The notes: generated by a model not told the origin, from the letters alone. A stretch of DNA of 64,000 nt from Comamonas sp. JUb58 (GCF_004364775.1 NZ_SOAL01000013.1:1-64000), one strand, 5' to 3'; shown: positions 8,987 through 17,945, numbered from the stretch's first letter. Made by a program: numbers and translations.

Positions 8987-9277
8987 CATCAATAAGAATA
9001 TTGATATGTTGGATTTGCAGGGTAATTTCTAATATGCGGCTTAAATTTTCTGTGCAATGCTTGCGGATTGCTCGTGTTGCAGTTGGTTAGATGTACGCGA
9101 TTTGTTCGAAAAAGGCTATGAATTGTTATCAGTTCATTGGCATTTTTCCGGATAATTGCAGCGCTCAGTCTGCTGGCATTATCTGGACGGACTGCACAAT
9201 ACGTGGCGTGTCAGTTGTCGCTTTGGCGTCTTCCGAGGCCAATAGTTGTCAACTTTATTGATTTATCTGGAGGTCTG

Positions 9278-10180
9278 ATGATGAAGAAACATTTGCTGGC
9301 TTTTGCGGTCGCAGCGGTTGCTGCAGGTAGCGCGTTTGCGCAAGCGGGCGATACGCTGGCCAAGATCAAGTCGTCTGGCAGCATCACCCTGGGTGTGCGC
9401 GAGTCTTCGGGCCTGGGCTACACGCTGGGTAACGGCAAGTATGTTGGCTTCCACACCGAGATGGCTGAGCACGTTGTGAGCGACCTGCAAAAGCAACTGG
9501 GCCTGGCCAAGCTGGAGATCAAGTACCAGCCCGTGACCTCGCAAAACCGCGTGCCTCTGGTGCAAAACGGTACCGTGGATCTGGAGTGCGGCTCCACCAC
9601 CAACAACCAGTCGCGCCAAAAGGATGCTTCTTTCGCCTTCACCACCTATGTGGAAGAAGTGCGTATCGCTGTGAAGGCCAACTCCGGCATCACCGGCATC
9701 AAGGACCTGAACGGCAAGACCATCGTGACCACGACCGGTACCACGTCGGTGCAGACCCTGCGCAAGAACAAGCGCGCTGATGGCCTGACCTTCAAGGAAG
9801 TCATGGGCAAGGACCACGCTGACAGCTTCCTGATGCTGGAGTCCGGCCGTGCCGACGCCTTCATCATGGACGGCTCCATCCTGGCCGCCAACATCTCCAA
9901 GTCCAAGGCACCAGCTGACTACAAGGTCGTCGGCGAAGTGCTGTCGGTCGAGCCTATCGCCTGCATGCTGCGCAAGGACGACACCGCCTTCAAGAAGGCT
10001 GTGGACGACTCCATCGTGCGCCAGATCAAGGATGGCTCGCTCGAGAAGCTGTACGACAAGTGGTTCATGCAACCTATTCCTCCAAACAACGTGAAGGTGG
10101 GCCTGCCGCTGTCGGCTGCAACCAAGGATGCTTGGGCTAACCCGAACGACAAGCCCATGGAAGCCTACGAAGTCAAGTAA
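9278..10180 (+). CDS. gltI: Glutamate/aspartate-type ABC transporter substrate-binding protein GltI
   Basis: About 300 residues. The signal peptide (MKKHLLAFAVAAVAAGSAFAQ) is followed by an SBP family 3 domain: a start of DTLAKIKSSGSITLGVRESS, then LVQNGTVDLECGSTTNN and LEKLYDKWF near the end. The C-terminal segment PPNNVKVGLPLS resembles GltI. A strong GGAGG (9269-9273) is only 4 bases from ATG 9278 but 7 from ATG 9281, so translation may start at either. It heads the gltIJKL operon and is separated from gltJ by a probable attenuator. Specificity for acidic amino acids is inferred from family and operon. Confidence 0.9.
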   Translation: MMKKHLLAFAVAAVAAGSAFAQAGDTLAKIKSSGSITLGVRESSGLGYTLGNGKYVGFHTEMAEHVVSDLQKQLGLAKLEIKYQPVTSQNRVPLVQNGTVDLECGSTTNNQSRQKDASFAFTTYVEEVRIAVKANSGITGIKDLNGKTIVTTTGTTSVQTLRKNKRADGLTFKEVMGKDHADSFLMLESGRADAFIMDGSILAANISKSKAPADYKVVGEVLSVEPIACMLRKDDTAFKKAVDDSIVRQIKDGSLEKLYDKWFMQPIPPNNVKVGLPLSAATKDAWANPNDKPMEAYEVK

Positions 10181-10197
10181 GCACACCATTTAGGTAC

Positions 10198-10232
10198 CGC
10201 CCTTCCAGCCTGGGGTTTGGGGGGGCGTTTTT
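10198..10232 (+). terminator. Attenuator-like terminator between gltI and gltJ
   Basis: A 10-bp stem (10198-10207 with 10218-10227, including two G-U pairs) closes a 10-base loop and is followed by TTTTTG. In an operon this normally lets the binding protein be made in excess over the membrane subunits. Confidence 0.65.
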
Positions 10233-10304
10233 GTTGGTACTGGTTTCTGTCAGTTGCGACCAGGCACCAAACATTGCTACAAAGACAAAAAAAGAGGTAG
10301 TCCT

Positions 10305-11060
10305 ATGAATTGGGATTGGCAAGTATTTTGTGAAGACACGATTGAGCGCCAGGTCGTGCAGGGCTGTTTCGGTAAAAACGGCGATGTCACGTATCTGGAC
10401 TGGTTGTTGTCTGCGTGGGGATGGACTATCTCCGTTTCCTTGTGTGCGCTGGTGATCGCGCTGGTGGTGGGCTCCATCATCGGTACCCTGCGTACCCTGC
10501 CTGACCGGCCCTGGACGGTGCGTCTGGGCAATGCCTGGGTGGAGTTGTTCCGCAACATCCCCCTGCTGGTACAAATTTTTCTGTGGTACCACGTCGTGCC
10601 CGCCATCTTCCCCGCACTCAAGCAAGTGCCTGGGTTCCTGCTGGTGGTGCTGGCGCTGGGCTTTTTCACCTCGGCGCGTATTGCCGAGCAGCTGCGTGCC
10701 GGTATCCTGGCGCTGCCCCGTGGCCAGCGTTATGCGGGTATGGCTCTGGGTTTCACGACCTTCCAGTACTACCGCTATGTGCTGCTGCCGATGGCGTACC
10801 GCATCATCATTCCGCCGCTCACCAGCGAGTCGATGAACATCTTCAAGAACTCGTCCGTGGCCTTTGCCGTGTCGGTGGCCGAGCTGACCTTGTTCGCGAT
10901 GCAGGCGCAAGAGGAAACCTCTCGCGGCATCGAGGTCTACCTGGCGGTGACCGCGCTGTACATGATCTCGGCATTCGTGATCAACCGCATCATGGCCTTC
11001 ATTGAAAAGAAGAGCCGTATCCCGGGCTTCATTGCCGCTGGCGGCTCCGGAGGTCACTGA
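10305..11060 (+). CDS. gltJ: Glutamate/aspartate ABC transporter permease GltJ
   Basis: 251 residues with about five membrane helices. It is one half of the membrane channel of the Glt importer. The EAA loop that docks the ATPase reads EQLRAGILALPRGQRYAGMALG (about 133-154), and VELFRNIPLLVQIF matches GltJ-type permeases. GAGG at 10294-10297 lies 7 bases upstream of the ATG. The frame extends back to 10254 without a ribosome-binding site. Its stop lies 1 base before gltK, whose GGAGG is inside the gltJ end. Confidence 0.93.
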   Translation: MNWDWQVFCEDTIERQVVQGCFGKNGDVTYLDWLLSAWGWTISVSLCALVIALVVGSIIGTLRTLPDRPWTVRLGNAWVELFRNIPLLVQIFLWYHVVPAIFPALKQVPGFLLVVLALGFFTSARIAEQLRAGILALPRGQRYAGMALGFTTFQYYRYVLLPMAYRIIIPPLTSESMNIFKNSSVAFAVSVAELTLFAMQAQEETSRGIEVYLAVTALYMISAFVINRIMAFIEKKSRIPGFIAAGGSGGH

Positions 11061-11061
11061 G

Positions 11062-11733
11062 ATGAATTTGAATCTTGATTTTTCGTTCTACAACTGGGAC
11101 CTGATCCAGAACTTCATCATCAAGGGTCTGGTGTTCAGCGTGATGCTGACCATAGTCGCTACCCTGGGTGGTATCTTCTTTGGCACCTTGCTGGCACTGA
11201 TGCGCCTGTCGGGCAAGAAGATCCTGGTGGTGCCTGCCACCATCTACGTCAACGGCATGCGTTCCGTGCCGCTGGTGATGGTGATTCTGTGGTTCTTCCT
11301 GCTGGTGCCCTTGCTGATCGGCAAGCCCATTGGGGCGGAGATGTCAGCGGTCATCACCTTCGTGGCGTTCGAGGCAGCGTACTTCTCCGAGATCATGCGC
11401 GCCGGTATCCAGTCCATTCCGCGTGGCCAGGTGTATGCCGGTCAGGCCGTGGGCATGACCTATGGCCAGAACATGCGTCTGGTGGTGCTGCCCCAGGCCT
11501 TCCGCAACATGCTGCCGGTGCTGCTGACGCAGACCATCATCTTGTTCCAGGACACCTCGCTGGTCTATGCCATTGGCGCCTACGACATGCTCAAGGGCTT
11601 TGAAGTGGCCGGCAAGAATTTCGGCCGTCCGGTCGAGGCCTATCTGGCTGCTGCCGTGCTTTACTTCATCATCTGCTTTACGCTGTCGTGGTTCGTCAAG
11701 CGTTTGCACAAGAAGATCGCCATCATCCGTTGA
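11062..11733 (+). CDS. gltK: Glutamate/aspartate ABC transporter permease GltK
   Basis: 223 residues, about five membrane helices, the second channel subunit. The EAA loop reads EIMRAGIQSIPRGQVYAGQAVGM, and NGMRSVPLVMVILWFF corresponds to the helix region conserved in GltK. ATG 11062 follows GGAGG at 11049-11053 with normal spacing and is one base after the gltJ stop, so the two permeases are probably made in equal amounts. Confidence 0.93.
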   Translation: MNLNLDFSFYNWDLIQNFIIKGLVFSVMLTIVATLGGIFFGTLLALMRLSGKKILVVPATIYVNGMRSVPLVMVILWFFLLVPLLIGKPIGAEMSAVITFVAFEAAYFSEIMRAGIQSIPRGQVYAGQAVGMTYGQNMRLVVLPQAFRNMLPVLLTQTIILFQDTSLVYAIGAYDMLKGFEVAGKNFGRPVEAYLAAAVLYFIICFTLSWFVKRLHKKIAIIR

Positions 11734-11757
11734 TGCTGCAATACAAAGGATATCCAA

Positions 11758-12495
11758 ATGATTGAAATGAAGAATGTCTCCAAGTGGTATGGCAGCTTCC
11801 AGGTGCTCAACGACTGCTCCACCAGCATCTCCAAGGGTGAGGTGGTGGTGGTCTGCGGTCCTTCGGGTTCGGGCAAGTCGACCTTGATCAAGACGATCAA
11901 TGCGCTGGAGCCCATCCAGAAGGGTGAGATCTGGGTCAATGGCACGGCCATCCACGATCCCAAGACTGACCTGCCCAAGCTGCGCAGCACCGTGGGCATG
12001 GTGTTCCAGCATTTCGAGCTGTTCCCCCACCTGTCGGTGACCGAGAACCTGACCATCGCCCAGATCAAGGTGCTGGGCCGCAGCGCTGACGATGCCAAGG
12101 CACGTGGCCTGAAGATGCTCGACCGCGTGGGCCTGATGGCGCACAAGGACAAGTTCCCCGGCCAGCTGTCCGGCGGTCAGCAGCAGCGCGTGGCGATCGC
12201 CCGTGCGCTGTCGATGGACCCGAGCGTGATGCTGTTCGACGAACCCACCTCGGCACTCGACCCTGAAATGGTCGGCGAAGTGCTGGACGTGATGATCGGC
12301 CTGGCCCACGAAGGCATGACCATGATGTGCGTGACGCACGAAATGGGCTTTGCCAAGAAGGTGGCCAGCCGCGTGATCTTCATGGACGTGGGCGGAAAGA
12401 TCCTGGAAGACTGCTCCAAGGAAGACTTCTTCGGCAACCCCGACGCGCGCCAGCCCCGTACCAAGGACTTCCTGGGCAAGATCCTGCAACACTGA
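11758..12495 (+). CDS. gltL: Glutamate/aspartate ABC transporter ATPase GltL
   Basis: 245 residues. It is the cytoplasmic ATPase that energises the GltJK channel. Walker A is GPSGSGKST (about 34-42), the ABC signature is [15 protein letters not shown] (about 138-152), Walker B is [12 protein letters not shown], and the H-loop is in CVTHEMGFA. Length matches the polar amino-acid ATPase family (about 240-250). AAAGGA at 11745-11750 is the ribosome-binding site. Last gene of the operon, followed by a terminator. Confidence 0.95.
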   Translation: MIEMKNVSKWYGSFQVLNDCSTSISKGEVVVVCGPSGSGKSTLIKTINALEPIQKGEIWVNGTAIHDPKTDLPKLRSTVGMVFQHFELFPHLSVTENLTIAQIKVLGRSADDAKARGLKMLDRVGLMAHKDKFPGQLSGGQQQRVAIARALSMDPSVMLFDEPTSALDPEMVGEVLDVMIGLAHEGMTMMCVTHEMGFAKKVASRVIFMDVGGKILEDCSKEDFFGNPDARQPRTKDFLGKILQH

Positions 12496-12519
12496 TTGCA
12501 GCCTATCTCGCACACGACC

Positions 12520-12544
12520 ATGGCCGCTTATGCGGCCATTTTTT
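12520..12544 (+). terminator. Intrinsic terminator of gltIJKL
   Basis: ATGGCCGC-TTAT-GCGGCCAT followed by TTTTT, 25 bases after the gltL stop. Confidence 0.88.
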
Positions 12545-12674
12545 ATGGGCGAATTGCTTTGGGGGTGGGGGCTGGCCTGCCGTGGACAGGCGGTTCCCCC
12601 GGGGCTGGACGACGCGCGCTGCGGATTAGCGCGGTGTGAGGAAGCTGGGGCCGCAGAACGCGGCCCAGGAAGCA

Positions 12675-13580
12675 TCAGTTGTCGAACTTGTCGCTGGGGA
12701 AGCGCAGCATGTCGGTGAGCAGGTAGGACATCGGCACGTTCAGCGCAAAAGTCTTGCCTGGCAGCGGCGATTCAAACCACTTCTTGTACAGGCGCGTGAT
12801 CTCGAAGTTCTGCGACAGCACGCGCATCTCGGCGTCGAAGACCTTCTTCATGCGCACATCGGTGTCGCGCATCATCAGCGACAGCGGCTCGATCGACATC
12901 AGCTTGCCGATCAGCTTGACCTGCTCGGGCTTTTCCGACTGCGCGCGGTGGGCAGCCAGCAGGATATCGTCCATCAGCCAGACATCGGCGGTGCCCGCTT
13001 GCACGGCCTTGAAGCAGGCGTCATGGGTGAGGCACTCGCTGTGCTGGATCTTGAGGCCGTTGACCGCCACGCGGCGCTCCAGCACCTGCAGCGAGGTGGT
13101 GCCCTTGGTGGTGATCACGCGCTTGCCCGAGAGGTCATCCACATCGTTGATGCCGCTGTCGGACTTGACCAGCATGCGCACGCCGGCAATGTAGTAGGGC
13201 AGGCTGAAGGACACATGCTTGCTCTCGCGCCGGTCCTTGGTGTTGGTGGTGTTGCTGCAATCGACATCAATGGCGCCGCTGGCCAGATCGGTAAAGCGGG
13301 TCTGGCCGTTGATGGCGCGGTACTGGATATCGAGCTTGGCCAGGCCCATGCTCTGCTGGAGCTTGGCGATCAGCGCCTGGCAGATGTCGATGGCGTAGCC
13401 GACCGGTTTCTTGGCTTCTCCCATCTCGTAGGCAAAAGGCAGTCCGTCCGGGCGGTAGCCCACGGTGATGCGCTGCGACTCCTTGATCTTGTCCCAGCTG
13501 TCGGGCAAAGGGGTCTGAGCCAGGCTGCTGCTGGCAATGCACAGCAGCACAGCGCCGCGAAAAATATGGTTTAGCCACAT
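12675..13580 (-). CDS. Orphan SBP family 3 amino-acid-binding protein (GltI paralogue)
   Basis: 301 residues with a signal peptide (about 1-21) and a family 3 periplasmic binding domain. It shares the layout of the adjacent GltI: LASGAIDVDCSNTTNT parallels LVQNGTVDLECGSTTNN, and the C-terminus PLPGKTFALNVPMS parallels PPNNVKVGLPLS. No permease or ATPase accompanies it, and it is convergent with gltIJKL, so it may lend a second specificity to the same GltJKL channel or act as a receptor. AAGGA lies 9 bases upstream of ATG 13580. The sharing of GltJKL is inference. Confidence 0.87.
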   Translation of the reverse strand: MWLNHIFRGAVLLCIASSSLAQTPLPDSWDKIKESQRITVGYRPDGLPFAYEMGEAKKPVGYAIDICQALIAKLQQSMGLAKLDIQYRAINGQTRFTDLASGAIDVDCSNTTNTKDRRESKHVSFSLPYYIAGVRMLVKSDSGINDVDDLSGKRVITTKGTTSLQVLERRVAVNGLKIQHSECLTHDACFKAVQAGTADVWLMDDILLAAHRAQSEKPEQVKLIGKLMSIEPLSLMMRDTDVRMKKVFDAEMRVLSQNFEITRLYKKWFESPLPGKTFALNVPMSYLLTDMLRFPSDKFDN

Positions 13581-13733
13581 GTTGCACAGTCCTTGATTAA
13601 GAATTCCTACAAATACCTATGATACGCATAGAGGCTGTGTACTCTATGGGCACCTACCCTTAACATTGAGTTACTTTTACCCAATGCTCGGTCACAGCGA
13701 TGACGCCCGCATGACCGGTGCGACAATGGAGGG

Positions 13734-14777
13734 ATGAGCACCGCACCCTCCTCCATCAGCATCATCCGACCCGACGATTGGCACATCCATCTGCGCGATG
13801 ACGCCGCCCTGGCCACCACGGTGGCCCATGCCGCGCGGCAATTTGCCCGTGCCATCGTCATGCCCAACCTCAAGCCCCCGGTCACAACCGCCGAGCTGGC
13901 GCTGGCCTACAAGGCGCGCATCGAGGCGGCGATCCCCCAGGGTTTGACGTTTGAGCCGCTGATGACCTTGTACCTGACGGACAAGCTCGCCCCCGAGGAG
14001 ATCGTGCGCGCCAAGGCCGCCGGTGTCGTGGCCTGCAAGCTCTACCCCGCTGGTGCCACCACCAACAGCGACCATGGGGTGACCGATATCCGCAAGATCT
14101 ACCCCACTCTGGAGGCGATGCAGCGCGAAGGCATGCTGCTGCTGGTGCACGGTGAGGTGACCGGCAGCGAGGTGGACCTGTTCGACCGCGAGGCGGCCTT
14201 TATCGACCAGCACATGGTGCCGCTGCGCCGCGATTTCCCCGAGTTGAAGATCGTGTTCGAGCACATCACCACGCGCGAAGCGGCCCAGTACGTGACCGAG
14301 ACCGACCGCTTTGTTGGCGCCACCATCACGCCCCAGCATCTGCTGTTCAACCGCAACGCCATCTTTACCGGCGGTATCCGCCCGCATTACTACTGCCTGC
14401 CTGTGCTCAAGCGCGAGGAGCACCGCCTGGCCCTGGTGCAGGCCGCCACCAGCGGCAACCCCAAGTTCTTCCTGGGCACCGACAGCGCCCCGCATGCTGC
14501 CCAGCTCAAGGAACACGCCACGGGCTGCGCCGGCTGCTACAGCGCCCATGCCGCCATCGAGATGTATGCCGAGGCCTTCGACAAGGTCGGCGCGCTGGAC
14601 AAGCTCGAAGGCTTTGCCAGCCTGCACGGTGCGGACTTCTACGGCCTGCCGCGCAATACCGACCGCATCACCTTGGTGCGCGAATCCTGGACCCCACCCG
14701 AGTCCTATCCCTTCGGCCAGGCCGACTTGAAGCCGCTGCGCTCGGGCGAAGCGCTGCCTTGGAAGCTGGCTGACTGA
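13734..14777 (+). CDS. pyrC: Dihydroorotase PyrC
   Basis: 347 residues, the usual length of the class II enzyme that closes N-carbamoyl-aspartate to dihydroorotate in pyrimidine synthesis. Metal ligands are visible: DWHIHLR (H17, H19), the carboxylated lysine in [12 protein letters not shown] (K102), VHGE, FEHITT and LGTDSAPH. The start is odd: the only good Shine-Dalgarno sequence, GGAGGG (13728-13733), directly abuts the ATG with no spacer, and no in-frame later start exists before the HxH motif. Translation may therefore be weak or leaderless. The DUF3025 gene follows after 20 bases. Confidence 0.96.
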   Translation: MSTAPSSISIIRPDDWHIHLRDDAALATTVAHAARQFARAIVMPNLKPPVTTAELALAYKARIEAAIPQGLTFEPLMTLYLTDKLAPEEIVRAKAAGVVACKLYPAGATTNSDHGVTDIRKIYPTLEAMQREGMLLLVHGEVTGSEVDLFDREAAFIDQHMVPLRRDFPELKIVFEHITTREAAQYVTETDRFVGATITPQHLLFNRNAIFTGGIRPHYYCLPVLKREEHRLALVQAATSGNPKFFLGTDSAPHAAQLKEHATGCAGCYSAHAAIEMYAEAFDKVGALDKLEGFASLHGADFYGLPRNTDRITLVRESWTPPESYPFGQADLKPLRSGEALPWKLAD

Positions 14778-14797
14778 GCGTTTTGATCATTTGATGC

Positions 14798-15586
14798 GTG
14801 GATAAGCGCCAGGCCATTGCACCCGACGGGCCCCAGCCCGGCTGGTCGTCGCTGGATTGGCAGGCGCCCTGGCTGCAGCCCTACCGGGAGCTTGGCATGC
14901 GAATCAGTGCGCTGGACCGGCAAGGCCTGGCGATGCCCCATCTGCTCAACCACCTGGGTGACTGCGGCCGATGCTTTGTGCCGCAGTCCGCCCTGCCAGA
15001 GGGCGAGGCCTACGAAAGCTTTATCGCCCGCAGCGGCTGCGTGCCCACCCGCGAGCATCTACACGACGGGCTCAATGGCCTGGTCTGGCAGCGCTTTGCG
15101 CGTACCAAGGCAAGGCTCAATGCCTTGCAGGCCCAGGCCATTGCGCAAGCGGGCGGCATCGGGGCCAGCCGGGGCCCCTTGCGCGATGCGCTGACCCTGT
15201 TCGACGAAAACGGCGCTGTGCTGCTGGCGCCCGAAGCGCTGTGGCAGGCGCTGCTGCAGCGCCAATGGCAGCGGCTCTTTGTCGAGCTACGGCCGCTGTG
15301 GCAGCAGGCGCAGCTCATCGTCATCGGCCATGCGCTGCTGGAAAAGCTCATCAGCCCCAGAAAACCAATCACCGCGCATGTTTTTTGCCCCCCGCAGCCC
15401 TGGCGGATCGTGGACAATATCGACGAGGTCATCGCCGATTCTCTGGACGCTGCGCACCTGGCTGGCAAGCCCTTCACCCCCTTGCCGGTGCTGGGCGTTC
15501 CGGGATGGTGGCAGGCAAACGAGCAGGCTTCCTTCTACGATGACCCAGACGTATTTCGCTCGGCCCGACGGCCACAAATATCATAA
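14798..15586 (+). CDS. DUF3025 domain protein
   Basis: 262 residues, cytoplasmic, no signal peptide. Landmarks of the DUF3025 family are GLNGLVWQRFARTKARLNALQA, RDALTLFDENGA, GHALLEKLISP and PLPVLGVPGWW..NE. The function is unknown. GTG at 14798 is the start that fits the N-terminus; there is no clear ribosome-binding site, and it probably relies on coupling to pyrC, which ends 20 bases upstream. Pairing of DUF3025 with housekeeping genes is common in beta-proteobacteria but gives no functional clue. Confidence 0.85.
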   Translation: MDKRQAIAPDGPQPGWSSLDWQAPWLQPYRELGMRISALDRQGLAMPHLLNHLGDCGRCFVPQSALPEGEAYESFIARSGCVPTREHLHDGLNGLVWQRFARTKARLNALQAQAIAQAGGIGASRGPLRDALTLFDENGAVLLAPEALWQALLQRQWQRLFVELRPLWQQAQLIVIGHALLEKLISPRKPITAHVFCPPQPWRIVDNIDEVIADSLDAAHLAGKPFTPLPVLGVPGWWQANEQASFYDDPDVFRSARRPQIS

Positions 15587-15619
15587 GCACCCGCCGTCGC
15601 CATAAAGTGGAGGTAAGGT

Positions 15620-15648
15620 CTTGAATTAGCAAGACATTGCCCCCAGCT
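15620..15648 (+). promoter_or_regulatory. Sigma-32 (heat-shock) promoter-like sequence for htpX
   Basis: CTTGAA (15620-15625), 14 bases, then CCCCCAGCT (15640-15648), close to the sigma-32 pattern CTTGAA-N13/14-CCCCATNT, 39 bases upstream of the htpX ATG. This fits the heat-shock regulation known for htpX. Confidence 0.65.
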
Positions 15649-15686
15649 ATCGAGCACTGTGTTCCCCTCCTTGGAGAATCAACCCC

Positions 15687-16565
15687 ATGAAACGAATGTT
15701 CCTTTTTCTGGCGACCAACATCGCCGTCGTTGTGGTGCTCGGCATTGTCGCCAGCCTGCTCGGTGTCAACCGCTTTTTGACTGCCAATGGCCTGAACCTC
15801 GGGGCCCTGCTGGGCTTTGCCTTCATCATGGGTTTCGGCGGCGCCATCATCTCCCTGCTGATGAGCAAGCCCATCGCCAAGATGAGCATGGGCGTCAAGA
15901 TCATCAACCAGCCCCAAAGCGCTGACGAAGCCTGGATTGTCGAGACCGTGCGTCGCTTCTCCGACCAGGCCGGTATCAAGATGCCCGATGTCGGTATCTA
16001 CGAGGGCGAGGCCAACGCCTTTGCGACCGGCGCCTTCAAGAACTCGGCCCTGGTGGCCGTTTCCACCGGTTTGCTGCAAGGCATGACCCGTGAAGAGGTC
16101 GAGGCCGTCATCGGCCACGAGGTGGCCCACGTGGCCAATGGCGACATGGTCACGATGGCGCTAATCCAGGGCGTGATGAACACCTTTGTGGTCTTTCTCT
16201 CGCGCGTCATCGGCTATGCGGTCGATTCCTTCCTGCGCCGCAATGACGAGCAGAACTCGGGCCCCGGCATTGGCTACATGATCACCACCATCGTGCTCGA
16301 TATCGTCTTTGGCTTCCTGGCCGCCATCATCGTGGCCTGGTTCTCGCGCCAGCGCGAGTTCCGCGCCGACGCCGGTGCCGCCCGCCTGATGGGCCGCAAG
16401 CAGCCGATGATCAATGCCTTGCACCGCCTCGGTGGCATGCATCCCGGCACCCTGCCGCAAAGCATGCAGGCCATGGGTATCACCGGCAGCCTGGGCAAGC
16501 TGTTCAGCTCGCACCCGCCGATCGAAGAGCGTGTGGCTGCACTGCAAAACAACCAGGTGCAATAA
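15687..16565 (+). CDS. htpX: Membrane protease HtpX
   Basis: 292 residues. A zinc metalloprotease of the inner membrane that removes damaged membrane proteins alongside FtsH. Two N-terminal helices (about 4-25 and 38-58), the catalytic HEVAH (H144, E145, H148), a second pair of helices, and the third zinc ligand in [11 protein letters not shown] (about 223) are all present, so the enzyme should be active. Length matches the family. GGAGA at 15673 gives a normal spacing to the ATG. A heat-shock-type promoter precedes it and an intrinsic terminator follows. Confidence 0.96.
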   Translation: MKRMFLFLATNIAVVVVLGIVASLLGVNRFLTANGLNLGALLGFAFIMGFGGAIISLLMSKPIAKMSMGVKIINQPQSADEAWIVETVRRFSDQAGIKMPDVGIYEGEANAFATGAFKNSALVAVSTGLLQGMTREEVEAVIGHEVAHVANGDMVTMALIQGVMNTFVVFLSRVIGYAVDSFLRRNDEQNSGPGIGYMITTIVLDIVFGFLAAIIVAWFSRQREFRADAGAARLMGRKQPMINALHRLGGMHPGTLPQSMQAMGITGSLGKLFSSHPPIEERVAALQNNQVQ

Positions 16566-16587
16566 GCCTCGGCTTGCCGCCCTTCTC

Positions 16588-16617
16588 AAAAAGCACTGCC
16601 TCGGCAGTGCTTTTTTT
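16588..16617 (+). terminator. Intrinsic terminator after htpX
   Basis: AAAAAGCACTGCC-TC-GGCAGTGCTTTTTTT, 22 bases after the htpX stop; the symmetrical A/T runs make it usable in both directions. Confidence 0.9.
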
Positions 16618-16751
16618 GTGGGCGCTAGGCAAGCGGATCGGCGCGCTGTCGGCCGGGCCGCCCCGGCTTTTACCGGCGATTTACTCGCCGCTCACCGGGC
16701 GTTAAGCTGGCGCGCCTTCAATGGAGTTCTTGCAATGACTGGAGATACACC

Positions 16752-17282
16752 ATGTCGCATACTCCCAACTCCAGGGACCCTCTGCAAAACTCCCTGCCGT
16801 GGTCTGAACGCGGACTCGGGCGATCCGCTGCGTTGTCTTCCTTGTCAATAGCTACGGCTATTGACTGCAAAAGACGCCTTGCGTCTCATCCCGATCCGCG
16901 TCCATCCCGCTTGGCGAGGGTCTTGCAGAGCATCCCTAGGCGTTCGGCCGCTTTGTGTGCCGGCGCCCTGGCGGTCGCTACCCTGGTGACCGGCTGCGTT
17001 GTCGCGCCGGCCGATTCCTATGCCTATGGCAACACAGGCGCGGTGGTGGTCTCGCCCCAGGAACCCCCAGCCCTGCAGTACGAGCCAGCCCCCGTGGCAG
17101 TAGCTCCGATCTCAACCCAAATCTGGATTGGCGGCTTTTGGGATTGGTACGGTGGCCGCTATGTATGGCGCCAGGGCCATTGGGCATCGCCTCCCCACCG
17201 TGGTGACCACTGGGTGCCCCGTGAATGGGTGCGCAGCCCACATGGCTGGCAAGCTCGTGGCGGCCATTGGGAACGTCGTTAA
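16752..17282 (+). CDS. YXWGXW-repeat lipoprotein with a 55-codon in-frame palindrome insertion
   Basis: 176 residues as read. The C-terminal half has the aromatic repeats of the YXWGXW family (IWIGGFWDWYGGRYVW and GHWERR), thought to be envelope proteins of unknown role. A lipobox, LVTGC, follows a hydrophobic stretch, but it lies about 80 residues from the start. Codons 8-62 come from a 165-bp palindrome (16773-16937). Removing it gives MSHTPNS joined to RRSAALCAGALAVATLVTGC, a normal lipoprotein signal peptide with GGAG 7 bases upstream of the ATG. As it stands the signal peptide has a long non-natural N-terminus, so export may fail unless an internal TTG (for example 16911) is used. Confidence 0.8.
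   Translation: MSHTPNSRDPLQNSLPWSERGLGRSAALSSLSIATAIDCKRRLASHPDPRPSRLARVLQSIPRRSAALCAGALAVATLVTGCVVAPADSYAYGNTGAVVVSPQEPPALQYEPAPVAVAPISTQIWIGGFWDWYGGRYVWRQGHWASPPHRGDHWVPREWVRSPHGWQARGGHWERR
16773..16937. repeat. 165-bp imperfect palindrome (MITE-like) inserted in a lipoprotein gene
   Basis: Two arms of about 80 bases meet at TCAATAGC-TACG-GCTATTGA (16845-16864). The outer ends are AGGGACCCTCTGCAAAAC on the left and AGGGATGCTCTGCAAGAC on the right when reversed. Conservation between arms is highest at the outer 18 bases, at a CGCGGA block and at the inner 8 bases; overall about two thirds of positions match. The length is a multiple of three, so the host frame stays open. The ends resemble those of some IS5-type elements, which would make it a non-autonomous mobile element; no other copy is in the window. 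Confidence 0.75.
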
Positions 17283-17372
17283 GACGCAGGGGCAGCATCG
17301 CCGCCCCTTAGCACTCCCTCAACCCACCGTTTGCCGCCTGGGTCCCGCACAGGGCTCGGGCTGCAGCGCGCT

Positions 17373-17945
17373 TCAGCGTATCGTGTAGTTCAGCTGAAAC
17401 ATCAGTGCGGACTTGCCCAGTACATTGAGCTGGCCGCCCCAGTGTTGGTTGTAGTTCCAGCCCACAGCGGGGATGGCGGTGACGCCCCAGCCGTTGCGGT
17501 TGTTGAGCGGGATCTTGCGGTGGTAGGGGTACTTGTAGCCGTGGATGACGCCACCGGTCAGCTTGAAAAACAGCTCTGGCGTGCTGGACAGCGGCTGGAA
17601 CTGCCAGCCGTAATAGGCGTACTGGCTGGGCTGGCCAAAGGAATTGCTGAAATAGGCAAAGCCGACCAGCTGGTGGGCATCGAGCTTTTTCTCGGCATTG
17701 ACCAGCCACACATATTTGTGCCGCTCGTCATCGGGCTCGAAGTCGCGCTCTTTCTTCGCGTTGGAGTAGTGGTAGGTATAGGGCGAATAGCCAAAGCTCC
17801 AGCCCGACAGCACCGAGCTGTCGCTGCCATCCGGGTCGTCAACGTTCGCTGTCCAGACGGAACCGGACAGCGCACACAGCAAACCCGCGCTCAGGCCTGC
17901 TGCGCCCAGGCGCAATGTAAGGGTGTGGGAAGTCGATCCGGACAT
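17373..17945 (-). CDS. Putative outer-membrane beta-barrel protein
   Basis: 190 residues with a signal peptide (about 1-31). The rest alternates short aromatic, amphipathic stretches (WSFGYSPYTYHY, HQLVGFAYFSNSFG, YAYYGWQFQPL, ALMFQLNYTIR) separated by polar turns, as expected of a small outer-membrane barrel. Relatives in this lineage are often labelled 'sn-glycerol-3-phosphate transporter', a name I cannot support from sequence; a PagP- or acyl-modifying barrel would look similar. I start at ATG 17945, preceded by GAAGG, rather than at TTG 17951. Single gene, convergent with the YXWGXW gene. Confidence 0.7.
   Translation of the reverse strand: MSGSTSHTLTLRLGAAGLSAGLLCALSGSVWTANVDDPDGSDSSVLSGWSFGYSPYTYHYSNAKKERDFEPDDERHKYVWLVNAEKKLDAHQLVGFAYFSNSFGQPSQYAYYGWQFQPLSSTPELFFKLTGGVIHGYKYPYHRKIPLNNRNGWGVTAIPAVGWNYNQHWGGQLNVLGKSALMFQLNYTIR

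Noticed and set aside
9130..9240. Possible sigma-54 promoter before gltI
   Set aside because: GG and GC elements are present, but the spacing between them does not fit the -24/-12 pattern.
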